Under the pieces are notes generated by a model. That model saw only the letters and a list, made by a program, of their open reading frames with translations. It ran no database searches and was not told the origin of the DNA. 64,000 nt of DNA from Streptomyces sp. ERV7 (GTDB lineage: Bacteria; Actinomycetota; Actinomycetes; Streptomycetales; Streptomycetaceae), in assembly GCF_001653515.1 (NCBI RefSeq), contig NZ_LYOY01000040.1, positions 1,116,001-1,180,000 of the forward strand. Reading direction: 5' to 3'. Shown here piece by piece: positions 1-8,484 of this stretch. The stretch's first letter is position 1, and every line of letters starts with the position of its first letter. Both the position numbers and the translations under genes were made by a program.

Positions 1-213
1 GTTATTCCGGACACCGCCAAGGAGAAGCCCCAGGAGGGCGTCGTCCTGGCCGTGGGCCCGGGCCGGATCGAGGACGGCAAGCGCGTCGAGCTCGACGTCG
101 CCGTCGGCGACGTCGTGCTCTACAGCAAGTACGGCGGCACCGAGGTGAAGTACAACGGCGAGGAGTACCTCGTCCTCTCGGCTCGCGACGTGCTCGCGAT
201 CATCGAGAAGTAA
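1..213 (+). CDS. groES: GroES co-chaperonin (10 kDa), 5' end outside window
   Basis: The first 213 bases are an open frame coding for the last 70 residues of GroES and ending in TAA at 211-213. The visible part begins VIPDTAKEKPQEG, which is the mobile-loop-proximal GroES signature, and ends LSARDVLAIIEK, the usual GroES C terminus. GroES forms the heptameric lid of the GroEL folding chamber in the cytoplasm. groEL follows 114 bp downstream on the same strand, the usual groES-groEL1 arrangement of actinomycetes. The promoter and any CIRCE/HrcA operator lie outside the window. Confidence 0.95.
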   Translation, partial: VIPDTAKEKPQEGVVLAVGPGRIEDGKRVELDVAVGDVVLYSKYGGTEVKYNGEEYLVLSARDVLAIIEK

Positions 214-239
214 TTCATCTCGAAGCGAATGCTTCTGAG

Positions 240-286
240 CTGCGCCCCTGGCCACCCCGCTGACAGCCGGGCGGCAAGGGGCGCAG
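240..286 (+). terminator. Hairpin followed by TTTT between groES and groEL
   Basis: A 10-bp perfect stem (240-249 with 277-286, outer arm CTGCGCCCC / GGGGCGCAG) is directly followed by TTTT at 287-290. It lies between two genes that are normally co-transcribed, so it could be a partial terminator or an RNA-processing/stability element that makes groES mRNA more abundant than groEL mRNA. The stem and T-run are seen; the role is inferred. Confidence 0.6.
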
Positions 287-327
287 TTTTCGTATCACCG
301 AGTTTCCGAGAGGGCTGAACCGCTTCC

Positions 328-1953
<1,626 letters not shown>

Positions 1954-1986
1954 CCTGCTGTGACGCGCTGACGTCGTACGACGTGT

Positions 1987-2028
1987 GAGGGCCCCTGTTC
2001 CGCCGGAAGCGGAGGAACAGGGGCCCTC
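1987..2028 (+). terminator. groEL transcription terminator
   Basis: Perfect 15-bp inverted repeat (1987-2001 / 2014-2028, arm GAGGGCCCCTGTTCC) with a 12-nt loop, 34 bp after the groEL stop. There is no U-run, as is normal for Streptomyces terminators. Confidence 0.85.
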
Positions 2029-2050
2029 CCCGTACCCAGGGGCCTTCCCC

Positions 2051-2080
2051 GTACCCGTACCCGTACCCGTACCCGTACCC
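2051..2080. repeat. Five tandem copies of GTACCC
   Basis: Exact hexanucleotide repeat (GTACCC)x5 between the groEL terminator and the end of the convergent gene at 2085. It looks like a simple-sequence slippage tract with no visible function. Confidence 0.9.
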
Positions 2081-2084
2081 GGTG

Positions 2085-2780
2085 TCAGCCGAGGGCGCCG
2101 AGCTGCTTCATCAGCCCCAGCGCGTCCTCGTGCCACCAGCCCTCCTGGATCATGCCGTCCTTGCAGCGGAAGACCGTGGTGCCGGTCATGGTGCACACCT
2201 TGCCGGTGGGGGCGAGGCCCATGAAGTCGCCCTTGTGGGTGCCGGTCCAGGTCCACAGCGTCACCACGTCGTCGCCCTCGCAGATCTGCCGGTCGAGCGA
2301 GAAGGTGAAGTCGAAGGCCGCCCGCCACGAGGTCACGTCCTGGCGGATGCCGTCGGACCCGACGACGGTCTCCTCGTCCTTGATGATGTCGTGGTCGGTG
2401 TAGTCGGGTGCGAACACCTCGTCGATGACGTCGAGGTCTCCTCCCTCGGCGATCTCGCGGAAGAACCGGCGGACGGTTGCGGCGTTCAACTGCTCGTCGC
2501 GGACCACATCGAGGTCGGTGAAGGTGGGCATGCCGTCGCAGAGAGCCACCATCTCCTCGAAGATACGGTTCGTCTCCGGGAGCTTGGAGTTCGCCATCGC
2601 CTCGTCGTACGAGGGGAATTCGACGACCTCGACGAAGTGCGAGCCGTCGGCGCGGTCCTTGCCGATGAGGCCGCGCGTGGCGGTCCGCTTGCCCTTGGTC
2701 TGCTCGACCCACCGGTCCATGAGCCGGTCCAGGTCGTCGTACCGCTCGGTCTTGAAGTCGATTATCTGTGCGAATTTCAT
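2085..2780 (-). CDS. ABM-like dimeric barrel fused to SnoaL-like polyketide-cyclase domain
   Basis: 231-residue cytoplasmic protein. Residues 1 to about 90 (MKFAQIIDFKTERYDDLDRL onward) resemble a small ferredoxin-like alpha/beta barrel of the ABM/EthD type. From about residue 95 (LNAATVRRFFREIAEGGDLDVIDEVFAPDYTDHD in outline) the sequence is a SnoaL-like NTF2 fold, with the family's F-x-PDYxDHD segment and a C-terminal IQEGWWHED motif. SnoaL-like domains include polyketide cyclases and many uncharacterised ester cyclases or stress proteins, so the substrate is unknown. The AT-rich stretch upstream (a TAAAAT-like -10 on the minus strand around 2818-2823) is a plausible promoter. It is convergent with groEL. 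Confidence 0.75.
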   Translation of the reverse strand: MKFAQIIDFKTERYDDLDRLMDRWVEQTKGKRTATRGLIGKDRADGSHFVEVVEFPSYDEAMANSKLPETNRIFEEMVALCDGMPTFTDLDVVRDEQLNAATVRRFFREIAEGGDLDVIDEVFAPDYTDHDIIKDEETVVGSDGIRQDVTSWRAAFDFTFSLDRQICEGDDVVTLWTWTGTHKGDFMGLAPTGKVCTMTGTTVFRCKDGMIQEGWWHEDALGLMKQLGALG

Positions 2781-2830
2781 GGCGTCTCCCTGGCTGCGGT
2801 CCGCATGGGAATACGTCTATTTTAGTGTGA

Positions 2831-3409
2831 TTTAACCTTTCCGGGAGGTGGGGTGCGAGGGGCGCCGGCGCGGTCACGGCCCGGGGGCCCGCCGAACCCG
2901 TCGGCCACGGCCCCGGCTGGGCCGCCTCCGTGTCACGGCCGCTGCCCGGCGTACGGATCGTCTCGGCCACCCTCGTCCACGGCCGCGCCGAGGTCCGCGC
3001 CCACCTGGTCGACGGCGCCCCGCCGGGCACCCGGGTGCGCCAGACGGGGTGGGCCGTCACCGGACGGGAGGAGACCGGCCAGCTGCACGCCGTCGAGGGG
3101 TACGGGCCCCACGCGCGCGTAGTGGCCGCCGGCTCCACGCTGTTCGGCCCGCGCTCGCACGTCGCCGTCCTCGAAGGGAGCACCGGGGAGGCCCCGTCCG
3201 TCTTCGTCGCCCTCGCCTCCCTCACGGGTGAGGAGCACCCGGCCCCGCTGCCCGGCCTGGTCGCAGACATCGGGGTCGAGGGCCACACGGTCCGGGTGAC
3301 CTGGAGCGACGGTGTCACCGCCGGGCTCGTACTCGACGGCGCCGCGCCCGAGCCCGGAGACGGCAACGGCCCTACTGGGGGCCGTACTTGCGGCCCGTCC
3401 GCGAGGTGA
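2831..3409 (+). pseudogene. 5'-truncated gene remnant, possibly DUF2264-type
   Basis: The frame from 2831 to 3409 has coding-type third-position GC, but it begins immediately after a stop (TGA 2828-2830) with no credible start or ribosome-binding site; a GTG at 2930 is the first start codon. The protein (ending QTGWAV...YGPHARVVAAGSTLFGP...VRVTWSDGVTAGLVLDG) reads like the C-terminal beta-sandwich part of a larger enzyme. DUF2264 proteins are my best but uncertain match. The last dozen residues run antisense into the SDR gene end (3372), so the 3' end may be abnormal too. I interpret it as a gene fragment left by a deletion; alternatively it is a short hypothetical protein. Confidence 0.45.
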
Positions 3410-4145
3410 CCCCGCCGAGGATGCCGCGCGGGGCCAGCTTCACCACGCCCATCAGGGCCTTGTAACGCGGGTCCGGGATCGACAGCGACTTCCCGCGCGC
3501 GAGGTCGGAGAGCGCCGCCGCGACCAGCTTGTCGGCGTCCAGCCACATCCAGCCGGGGATGTTGTCGGTGCCCATCCCGGCCCGCTGGTGGAACTCCGTC
3601 CGTACGAAGCCGGGGCACAGGGCCATCAGCCGCACCCCCGACCCGGCCAGGTCGCGCGCGGCGCCCTGGGTGAACTGCACGATCCACGCCTTGGAGGCGC
3701 CATAGGTGCCGCGCGGCACGAACGCGGCGACCGAGGCGACGTTGACGACCCCGCCGCGCCCGCGCTCGCGCATGCCCTCGGTGGCGGCCGACGTCAGCCG
3801 CAGCACCGCTTCGATGTGCACCTTCAGCATCTTGAGCTCATCGGCCATGGACACGTCCAGATAGCGGCCCTTGTTGGCGAACCCCGCGTTGTTCACCAGC
3901 AGGTCGATCGGCTTGCGGGGCTCCGCGAGCCGGGCCTCGACCGACGCGATGCCGTCCTCCTCGGAGAGGTCGGCGGCCAGCACCTCCACCTCCACGCCAT
4001 GCCGGTCGTGCAGCTCGGTGGCCTGCTCCCGCAGCCGCTTGGTGTCGCGGGCCACCAGCACCAGATCGTGCCCGTCCCTGGCCAGCCGGCGCGCGAACGC
4101 GGCCCCGATTCCCGCCGTCGCTCCCGTAATCAGTGCAGTCGTCAT
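3372..4145 (-). CDS. Short-chain dehydrogenase/reductase (SDR family)
   Basis: 257-residue classical SDR. The cofactor motif TGATAGIG is at residues 8-15, the NNAG structural motif at about 88-91, and the catalytic pair is YGASK at about 153-157, preceded by the conserved serine of NVASVAAF. The family carries out NAD(P)-dependent oxidoreduction of small alcohols or ketones; the length is normal and the substrate cannot be told. A C-terminal extension with basic residues (SRTGRKYGPQ) may associate with the membrane, as in SDRs annotated as short-chain acyl dehydrogenases. The MOSC gene lies 49 bp upstream on the same strand, so the two are probably co-transcribed. Confidence 0.9.
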   Translation of the reverse strand: MTTALITGATAGIGAAFARRLARDGHDLVLVARDTKRLREQATELHDRHGVEVEVLAADLSEEDGIASVEARLAEPRKPIDLLVNNAGFANKGRYLDVSMADELKMLKVHIEAVLRLTSAATEGMRERGRGGVVNVASVAAFVPRGTYGASKAWIVQFTQGAARDLAGSGVRLMALCPGFVRTEFHQRAGMGTDNIPGWMWLDADKLVAAALSDLARGKSLSIPDPRYKALMGVVKLAPRGILGGVTSRTGRKYGPQ

Positions 4146-4194
4146 AGGCGCACGTTAATGCCCCGCCGTGTCAGTCGTGTGACGGCCTGTCCGG

Positions 4195-4875
4195 TCAGGA
4201 GGCCCGCCCGGCGGCCTGCCGTTCCAGGTACTTGCGTACGGTCTCGTGGCGCTCCGGAGGCATCGCCTCGCCCGCCGCCAGGGTGCGCGGCAGCAGCTCC
4301 CGCTCGGTGGTGAACGCGCGGAACCAGAACGCCACCGACACCTCGTGCGCGGGCCGGTGGACGACCTCGATCGCGTCGCCCGCGCGGATCTCGCCCTCCT
4401 CGACCACCCGCAGGTAGGCGCCGGGTACGGCGGCCTGCGTGAACCGCTTCACCCACCCCTGCTCGCCCAGGGCGCCCGCGAACGTACGGCAGGGGATGCG
4501 CGCGCAGGAGACCTCCAGGACCACGTCCGGTCCGATCCGCCAGCGCTCGCCGATCAGGGCGCCGCTGACGTCCAGGCCGCTGGTGGTGAGGTTCTCGCCG
4601 AAGATCCCGCCGGGCAGCTCGCGGCCCAGCTCCTTCTCCCAGGTGTCGAGATCCTCGCGCGCGTAGGCGTAGACGGCCTGGTGGTCGCCGCCGTGGTGGC
4701 GCTTGTCGCACACGTCGTCGCCCGCCACACCGCTGGCGCCCACGCCCTTGGGGCCCGGCCGGAAGATCCGCACGGAGCCCTCCACCGGTCGCTTGCCGAT
4801 GCCGGTGAGGCCGCTCTCGGTATCGGTGTACCCGACGGCCGTGGCGCGCCCGGCGTTCACAGACAGAAGCTTCAT
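4195..4875 (-). CDS. MOSC domain protein (YiiM-like)
   Basis: 226-residue protein with the MOSC fold, a beta-barrel related to the molybdenum-cofactor sulfurase C terminus. Typical features are GIFGENLTTSGLD (about 94-106) and the conserved-cysteine motif SCARIPCRTF (about 126-135). YiiM-type MOSC proteins reduce N-hydroxylated purines using Moco; that function here is by family analogy. The ATG at 4875 was chosen because it gives the family N terminus MKLLSVNAG. Divergent from the LysR gene with 81 bp between the starts, which suggests that the LysR regulator may act on this promoter. Confidence 0.88.
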   Translation of the reverse strand: MKLLSVNAGRATAVGYTDTESGLTGIGKRPVEGSVRIFRPGPKGVGASGVAGDDVCDKRHHGGDHQAVYAYAREDLDTWEKELGRELPGGIFGENLTTSGLDVSGALIGERWRIGPDVVLEVSCARIPCRTFAGALGEQGWVKRFTQAAVPGAYLRVVEEGEIRAGDAIEVVHRPAHEVSVAFWFRAFTTERELLPRTLAAGEAMPPERHETVRKYLERQAAGRAS

Positions 4876-4956
4876 GGCGGGCACGCTAACCCGAACTGTC
4901 TCAAAGCAGCTACTCGATATCCCGCGAGAACCCCAAGCACCCCTTATGCTCGGAGG

Positions 4957-5853
4957 GTGATCGAGGCCCGTCATCTCCGCGTCCTGCGCGCCGTCGCCGC
5001 CACCGGCTCCTTCTCGGCGGCAGCGCGCGAGCTCGGCTGCACCCAGCCCGCCGTCAGCCAGCAGATGAAGGCCCTCGAAGCGTCCGCGGGCACCCCGCTG
5101 CTCATCCGCACCGGCCGCGAGACCCGGCTCACCCAGGCCGGCGAGGTCCTGGTGCGCCACGCCTCCGGCATCCTCGCGGGTCTCACCGCCGCCGAGGAGG
5201 AGGTCGCGGCCATCGCGGGTCTGCGCGCGGGCCGGGTCCGGCTCGTCTCCTTCCCCAGCGGCTCCTCCACCCTGGTGCCCAGCGCGCTGGCCGCGCTGCG
5301 CGCCGCCCACCCCGGCACCCGCGTCTCCCTGGTCGAGGCCGAGCCGCCGCGCTCGGTGGAGATGCTGCGCGAGGGCGACTGCGACATCGCGCTCGCCTTC
5401 CGGTACGGGGCGGCCACCGCGGAGGAGTGGGACGACCTGGTCGTACGGCCGCTGCTGATCGACCGCCTGGTGGGGCTCGTCCCCGACGGCCACCGGCTGG
5501 CCGAGAGCGGCACGGTCGACATCCGCGACCTCGCCGAGGAGCCGTGGATCGCTGGCTGCCCGCGCTGCCGCCGCCAACTGGTCGACGTCTGCGAGGAGTC
5601 CGGCTTCACCCCGCGCATCGACTTCGCCACGGACGACTACCCGGCGGTGATCGGCCTGGTCGGGGCGGGGCTCGGGGTCGCGGTGCTGCCGGAGCTGGCG
5701 ATCGCCTCGGTACGCCCCAAGGGCGCCCGTACGGTCACGGTGGAGCCGGCCGTCGAGCGCGAGATCGTCGCGCTCACCCTGCCCGACCTGGCCCGGGTCC
5801 CGGCCGTCGCGGCCACCCTGGACCAGCTGGCCGGGGCCGCCGCCCGCAACTGA
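4957..5853 (+). CDS. LysR-family transcriptional regulator
   Basis: 298 residues, normal LTTR length. The N-terminal winged helix-turn-helix (residues 1-60) is recognisable from LRVLRAVAATGSFSAAARELGCTQPAVSQQM, and the effector-binding periplasmic-protein fold follows from about residue 85. The GTG at 4957, with GGAG just upstream, fixes the N terminus at the usual position before helix 1. LTTRs commonly regulate the divergently transcribed neighbour, here the MOSC gene 81 bp away; its ligand is unknown. Confidence 0.93.
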   Translation: MIEARHLRVLRAVAATGSFSAAARELGCTQPAVSQQMKALEASAGTPLLIRTGRETRLTQAGEVLVRHASGILAGLTAAEEEVAAIAGLRAGRVRLVSFPSGSSTLVPSALAALRAAHPGTRVSLVEAEPPRSVEMLREGDCDIALAFRYGAATAEEWDDLVVRPLLIDRLVGLVPDGHRLAESGTVDIRDLAEEPWIAGCPRCRRQLVDVCEESGFTPRIDFATDDYPAVIGLVGAGLGVAVLPELAIASVRPKGARTVTVEPAVEREIVALTLPDLARVPAVAATLDQLAGAAARN

Positions 5854-6054
5854 GCGGCGCCGGGCGGGGCGCAGGCCACCGGCGCGGGCGGGTGGCAAGG
5901 CGCGCACCACCACCGCGGGAAGCCGCCTGCGAAGGCGTGCCGCCGCGCTGCGCGCTCTCGCCGCCGCTGCTCGGCGCCGTTGCTCCGCACTGTCGTCTCC
6001 GGAGCTGCGCCATCCGGCGCAGGAACGTTTCTGCGAATTCGGGTGTCTCCGGCG

Positions 6055-6387
6055 CTAGCCGTGGCCCCGCTCGCCCACCGCTCCCGCACCGGCCGCCGTC
6101 ACCAGCCGGTTGCGCGCCCTGCCCATCAGCTCCTCGCGCTCGTCCTCCGTGAGTCCGCCCCATACCCCGTAGGGCTCGCGGACCGCCAGGGCGTGCGCGG
6201 CGCACTGGGCGCGTACCGGGCAGCGCATGCACACCTCTTTCGCCGAGTTCTCGCGCGCACTCCTGGCCGCGCCGCGTTCGCCCTCCGGGTGGAAGAAGAG
6301 GGAGCTGTCGACCCCGCGGCATGCGGCGAGGAGCTGCCAGTCCCACAGATCGGCGTTCGGTCCGGGAAGGCGGGAGAAATCTGCCAT
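6055..6387 (-). CDS. whiD: WhiB-family iron-sulfur regulator WhiD
   Basis: 110-residue Wbl protein. Four cysteines that ligate the [4Fe-4S] cluster are visible: one in LLAACRGVD and three in EVCMRCPVRAQCA. The G[VI]WGG turn (GVWGGLTEDER) is followed by a basic C terminus. The N terminus MADFSRLPGPNADLWDWQLLA and its position divergent from bldM match WhiD of Streptomyces coelicolor, which is needed for spore septation and maturation and binds region 4 of the principal sigma factor HrdB. The upstream 405-bp intergenic region shared with bldM contains an inverted repeat at 6464-6488 that could be an operator. Confidence 0.92.
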   Translation of the reverse strand: MADFSRLPGPNADLWDWQLLAACRGVDSSLFFHPEGERGAARSARENSAKEVCMRCPVRAQCAAHALAVREPYGVWGGLTEDEREELMGRARNRLVTAAGAGAVGERGHG

Positions 6388-6463
6388 TGCTCATATCCCC
6401 TTGAAGCCGTGCCTGAGGTGGATGGGCCGGGTACCCCGGATCTTCGGGGTGTACCGACGAACG

Positions 6464-6488
6464 TACATCTACGGTGTAAGTAGATGTA
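6464..6488. promoter_or_regulatory. Inverted repeat in the whiD-bldM intergenic region
   Basis: Two 9-bp perfect arms (TACATCTAC 6464-6472, GTAGATGTA 6480-6488) separated by 7 bp, in an unusually AT-rich stretch about 80-100 bp upstream of the whiD start. The symmetry and location suggest an operator for a developmental regulator; the protein is unknown. Confidence 0.45.
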
Positions 6489-6642
6489 AATATGACTCAT
6501 TGCGAATCTAGCCACAGACACCAGAAAAAGGGAAGAAAAGCCGCTAAATGGGGCATAGCTCCAGGCGAACGGCGGGTGACCCGCGATGCGCGCCCGGCGC
6601 ACACGCTTCCTCACGTAGAGTGCCGAAGGCGCCCGTCCGACC

Positions 6643-6670
6643 CGTAACTCTTTCGAGTGACCGTCGTTGA
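6643..6670 (+). promoter_or_regulatory. Sigma-BldN-type promoter of bldM
   Basis: CGTAAC (6643-6648), 16-nt spacer, CGTTGA (6665-6670). This is an exact match to the consensus known for sigma-BldN promoters, including S. coelicolor bldMp1. The predicted start point is roughly 110-120 nt upstream of the bldM ATG. Confidence 0.88.
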
Positions 6671-6793
6671 GAGTGCGGAGCGGTTGAAAGAACAAGCGCT
6701 CGGGCAGGTGTCCGAGAGCGTCAATCGCACAGGTGACGATACGTAACCAGCCTGGAGGCTCAAGGTGACGCGCATCAGCTGCGGAGGGCGGTC

Positions 6794-7405
6794 ATGACTT
6801 CCGTCCTCGTCTGCGACGACTCCCCGCTTGCCCGAGAGGCGCTCCGACGCGCGGTAGCGACCGTGCCCGGCGTCGAGCGTGTGACGACGGCGGCCAACGG
6901 CGAGGAAGTCCTCCGCCGCTGGGGCGCCGACCGCTCGGATCTCATTCTGATGGACGTACGCATGCCCGGTCTGGGCGGCGTGGAGACCGTCCGGCGACTG
7001 CTGTCCGCCGACCCCGGAGCCCGCATCATCATGCTGACGGTCGCCGAGGACCTGGACGGCGTGGCGCTCGCCGTCGCCGCCGGTGCCCGGGGCTATCTGC
7101 ACAAGGACGCCTCGCGCGCGGAGCTGCGCGCGACCGTCACCCAGGCGCTCGCCGACCCGACCTGGCGGCTGGCACCGCGCAGACTGCGCTCGGCCGAGAT
7201 GGGCGCGGCGCCCACGCTCACCGCGCGCGAGATCCAGGTGCTCGAGGGCATGAGCCACGGCCGGTCCAACGCCGAGATCGGGCGCGAGCTGTTCCTCTCG
7301 GAGGACACCGTGAAGACGCACGCGAGGCGGCTGTTCAAGAAACTCGGCGCATCGGACCGGGCGCACGCCGTGGCACTCGGTTTCCGCTGGGGCCTGGTGC
7401 GCTGA
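6794..7405 (+). CDS. bldM: Atypical response regulator BldM
   Basis: 203 residues: an N-terminal receiver domain (1-120) with D9-D10 (VCDDSP), the aspartate in ILMDVRMPG (about residue 54) and the lysine in GYLHKDAS, then a C-terminal LuxR/FixJ-type HTH (TLTAREIQVLEGMSHGRSN...). BldM is an orphan regulator in Streptomyces that acts as a homodimer on early aerial-growth genes and as a heterodimer with WhiI on late sporulation genes; phosphorylation is not needed in S. coelicolor. Expression depends on sigma-BldN through the promoter at 6643-6670. It is divergent from whiD. The ATG start has GGAGG about 7 nt upstream. Confidence 0.94.
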   Translation: MTSVLVCDDSPLAREALRRAVATVPGVERVTTAANGEEVLRRWGADRSDLILMDVRMPGLGGVETVRRLLSADPGARIIMLTVAEDLDGVALAVAAGARGYLHKDASRAELRATVTQALADPTWRLAPRRLRSAEMGAAPTLTAREIQVLEGMSHGRSNAEIGRELFLSEDTVKTHARRLFKKLGASDRAHAVALGFRWGLVR

Positions 7406-7661
7406 CCTGCCCGCGGCCGGGGTCGGCCGGATCCCCGTCCGTCGCCGGCGGACGGGTCCGTCCCCCCGCTTCGTGGAGCGGCGTGTGACGCTTCGCGCGC
7501 GATGCCGCATCCTTGAAGGTGTGGAGTTCCTCGGGGACGAGTCGGTCGAGCGGGAGGGGAGGGCGCAGGAGATGACTTCCGGCGCACCTACTCATAACGC
7601 TTCGGTGCACAACTATGGACGCGGTGCCACGGATTCTGCGACGCCGGGGCACCATGGATCG

Positions 7662-8237
7662 ATGCGCGACGACGAGCCAACGGTGATCGGTGCACTCGTT
7701 CACCGTGCCGTCGACGGCGACGAACAGGCCACGCACGATCTTCTGGCCCATGTTCACCCGCTCGCGCTTCGCTACTGCCGCACCCGGCTGAACCGTCTGC
7801 CGGGTGATGCTCGCCACTTCGTGGAGGACCTCGCGCAGGAGGTCTGCGTGGCCGTGCTCATGGCGCTGCCGCGCTACCGGGACACCGGAAGGCCCTTCGA
7901 GGCCTTCGTGTTCGCCATCGCCTCGCACAAGGTCGCCGACCTCCAGCGGGCCGCGATGCGCCACCCGGGCTCCACGGCGGTGCCCTCCGACGAGATGCCC
8001 GAGCGGCCGGACGACTCGCTGGGCCCCGAGGAGCGCGCCCTCCTCAGCAGTGACGCCGAGTGGGCCAAGAAGCTGCTCGCCAACCTGCCGGAGAACCAGC
8101 GCGAGCTGCTGGTGCTGCGGGTCGCCGTGGGCCTCACCGCCGAGGAGACCGGCCAGATGCTCGGGATGTCGCCGGGCGCGGTCCGGGTCGCCCAGCACCG
8201 GGCCCTCAGCCGCCTGAGGGCGCTCGCCGAGCAGTAG
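7662..8237 (+). CDS. shbA: ECF-type RNA polymerase sigma factor (ShbA-like)
   Basis: 191-residue sigma-70 family protein. Region 2 is seen in the FVEDLAQEVCVAVLMALPRYRDTG area and region 4 in LPENQRELLVLRVAVGLTAEETGQMLGMSPGAVRVAQHRALSRL. The location between bldM and guaB matches shbA, whose product in S. griseus transcribes hrdB. I chose the ATG at 7662 (MRDDEPTV) because the in-frame codons upstream have poor third-position GC (about half A/T); an ATG at 7572 or a GTG further up would lengthen it by 30-63 residues. The 255 bp between bldM and this start probably contain the promoter. Confidence 0.8.
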   Translation: MRDDEPTVIGALVHRAVDGDEQATHDLLAHVHPLALRYCRTRLNRLPGDARHFVEDLAQEVCVAVLMALPRYRDTGRPFEAFVFAIASHKVADLQRAAMRHPGSTAVPSDEMPERPDDSLGPEERALLSSDAEWAKKLLANLPENQRELLVLRVAVGLTAEETGQMLGMSPGAVRVAQHRALSRLRALAEQ

Positions 8238-8323
8238 GCCCTGGGCCCGGGGCTCCGATCCTCGGGTTCCGAGTCCATGGGGCCTGTCACGTTCACGCGT
8301 ACGGCCGTACGCGGCGCGCGGCT

Positions 8324-8362
8324 CCACGCGCGCGTAGCCGTACATCGCTCCACGCGCGCGTA
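8324..8362. repeat. Two copies of 13-mer CCACGCGCGCGTA
   Basis: Direct copies at 8324-8336 and 8350-8362, each preceded by GCT, in the sigma-gene/guaB intergenic region. The same 13-mer recurs at 3109-3121, 9997-10009 and 11363-11375. Apart from the first, the copies flank guaB and guaB3. Function unknown. Confidence 0.8.
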
Positions 8363-8484
8363 TGCCGGGCGCCACGTACGTGTGAACGTACAAAGAATTC
8401 GGTTGATCTTGTTCATGGAATGAGACACCGCGCCAGCCCGTTAGCATGGACATCCGCACCGATCAAGGCCATGGGGAAGGTGTC

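Noticed and set aside
7473..7661. Longer N terminus for the ECF sigma gene
   Set aside because: In-frame codons 7572-7661 have only about half G/C at the third position, unlike real genes here; the ATG at 7662 is preferred.
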